A stretch of 6,063 bases of DNA from contig JAQTYS010000163.1 of NCBI GenBank assembly GCA_028688175.1, forward strand, positions 1 through 6,063, given 5' to 3'. The position numbers were made by a program, and so were the translations under genes. This document shows positions 5,105 to 6,063 of the stretch, piece after piece. Each line of letters opens with the position of its first letter. Positions within the stretch are counted from its first letter, which is position 1. The notes under the pieces are model-generated. The model made no database searches. It was not told the DNA's origin and was given only the letters and a program-made list of their open reading frames with translations. The stretch comes from Methanothrix sp. Lineage in GTDB: Archaea > Halobacteriota > Methanosarcinia > Methanotrichales > Methanotrichaceae.

Positions 5105-5127
5105 TATATATTTAAACTATATATAAA
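5105..5127 (+). promoter_or_regulatory. Paired TATA-like elements of leader 2
   Basis: TATATATTTA (5105-5114) and TATATATAAA (5118-5127), identical to leader 1. Rightward transcription would start near 5150 and enter array 2; the near symmetry would also allow leftward antisense transcription into the membrane CARF gene. Confidence 0.45.
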
Positions 5128-5323
5128 CTCGCGAATCGCCAGGCCGACGGCATCCTAATAATAAGTTTTTTATAAAATGCCTGCGAGCATCTCACCCGAA
5201 AAAGGCCACCGTAACCAGGCGACAACTGTCTAAAATCGATGCTCGCGAAGTCGCTACATAACGAAAATGACCTCAAATATCACCATTTGGGGGATGTTAT
5301 GAAAATGAAAATCGTCGATGCTC

Positions 5324-5340
5324 GCAAAATGCGATTTTGC
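5324..5340 (+). repeat. Perfect leader-end palindrome, second copy
   Basis: GCAAAAT and ATTTTGC arms around GCG, ending 31 bases before the first repeat of array 2, exactly as in leader 1 apart from the centre. Confidence 0.5.
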
Positions 5341-5371
5341 CGATATGTGCAGGGGCCCTAAAACCGACCCC

Positions 5372-6063
5372 CTATCCATTTCTAGACAGAAGTGGCTCCA
5401 TTGAAACCTGTTTGCGTGTTCGAAGACCCATGGAACTATAACCTATCCATTTCTAGACAGAAGTGGCTCCATTGAAACCTCGCTTATCTTCCACAGACGG
5501 TAATCCCCGTTATCCTATCCATTTCTAGACAGAAGTGGCTCCATTGAAACCCAGACCCTTCTGATTAATTCATCAAAACTCAACTGACTATCCATTTCTA
5601 GACAGAAGTGGCTCCATTGAAACCAACCTCTTCTTTTTCATCTATTTCATATAGGGCAATCTATCCATTTCTAGACAGAAGTGGCTCCATTGAAACCAGA
5701 TAACCTACGTCTGCATCCGTTACATTTGTCCGATCGCTATCCATTTCTAGACAGAAGTGGCTCCATTGAAACGTGATTGAAATGAGAAGGAATTCTGGAT
5801 CTGGATCTAACTATCCATTTCTAGACAGAAGTGGCTCCATTGAAACCCAAGGGTTGGTAGTTCGACGGCATCTGTTCTGTATCCTATCCATTTCTAGACA
5901 GAAGTGGCTCCATTGAAACCCATAGTTAATGCGGCGGTCCTTCTTAAGTAATCGCTCTATCCATTTCTAGACAGAAGTGGCTCCATTGAAACACTTTTAT
6001 TGTTACGTTTGCGGTAATTGTCGTTTCATCTATCCATTTCTAGACAGAAGTGGCTCCATTGAA
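5372..6063 (+). CRISPR. CRISPR array 2: 9 full repeats plus one cut by the window edge, 9 spacers
   Basis: Identical 36-bp repeats start at 5372, 5443, 5515, 5588, 5661, 5737, 5811, 5884 and 5957; a tenth at 6030 lacks its last two bases only because the window ends. Spacers are 35, 36, 37, 37, 40, 38, 37, 37 and 37 bases, all different from one another and from those of array 1. The repeat matches array 1 except at positions 13, 14 and 16, so the predicted stem (CCATTTCT with AGAAGTGG) is intact and the tetraloop is AGAC instead of GAAA. The 3' handle ATTGAAAC is the same. The array continues beyond the window. Confidence 0.98.

Larger units (their letters stand above)
5006..5371 (+). promoter_or_regulatory. 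CRISPR leader 2 (paralogue of leader 1)
   Basis: This copy of leader 1 begins 50 bases after the membrane CARF gene and ends at the first repeat of array 2. It keeps the GC-rich hairpin (5078-5097), the paired TATA-like elements (5105-5127), the second TATA (5166-5178), three GATGCTCGC cores (5183-5191 inverted, 5238-5246, 5317-5325), the outer CATAAC/GTTATG dyad (5257-5301) and the leader-end palindrome (5324-5340). No clear terminator separates it from the cas operon, so operon transcripts may read into array 2. Confidence 0.9.

Overview
The window is a CRISPR-Cas adaptation locus, most likely from a euryarchaeal methanogen (Methanosarcinales or Methanotrichaceae-like). That placement is an inference. 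It rests on archaeal TATA/BRE-type promoters, leaderless-looking starts, Shine-Dalgarno sites such as GAGGTGA, a short winged-helix regulator of an archaeal type, and a fused Cas4-Cas1. I cannot fix the genus from 6 kb.

Layout, left to right. (1) 1-603, minus strand: the first 201 codons of a gene that runs off the left edge. It is a DEDD 3'-5' exonuclease-like domain, probably the front of a family A DNA polymerase-type protein, and its catalytic acids look lost. (2) 685-1051: CRISPR leader 1. (3) 1052-1812: CRISPR array 1, ten full 36-bp repeats plus one decayed terminal repeat, ten spacers. (4) 1913-2190, minus strand: a small winged-helix regulator gene split by a run of 12 G (coding strand) that puts its two halves out of frame. 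(5) 2296-4955, plus strand: a tight three-gene operon of cas4-cas1 fusion, cas2, and a 219-residue protein with two membrane helices followed by a CARF-like domain. (6) 5006-5371: leader 2, a near copy of leader 1 (16 substitutions over the 331 bases I compared). (7) 5372-6063: CRISPR array 2, nine full repeats plus one cut by the right edge, nine spacers.

How it fits together. Cas4-Cas1 and Cas2 should select, trim and integrate new spacers at the leader ends of both arrays, which point the same way as the operon. No interference genes (Cas3, Cas5/7/8, Cas10) are in the window, so the subtype cannot be assigned. The membrane CARF protein suggests a link to cyclic-oligoadenylate signalling by a type III complex encoded elsewhere, with an effector resembling the membrane CARF class (Cam1-like). 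The divergently placed winged-helix gene is a candidate regulator of the operon.

Most notable: the two arrays' repeats differ at only three positions, all inside the four-base loop of the predicted repeat hairpin (GAAA against AGAC), while the stem and 3' handle are identical. The duplicated leaders share a 91-bp invariant block, three copies of GATGCTCGC and a compact palindrome just before the first repeat. The membrane CARF gene inside an adaptation operon, the poly-G frameshift in the regulator and the apparently dead exonuclease are the other points worth checking.
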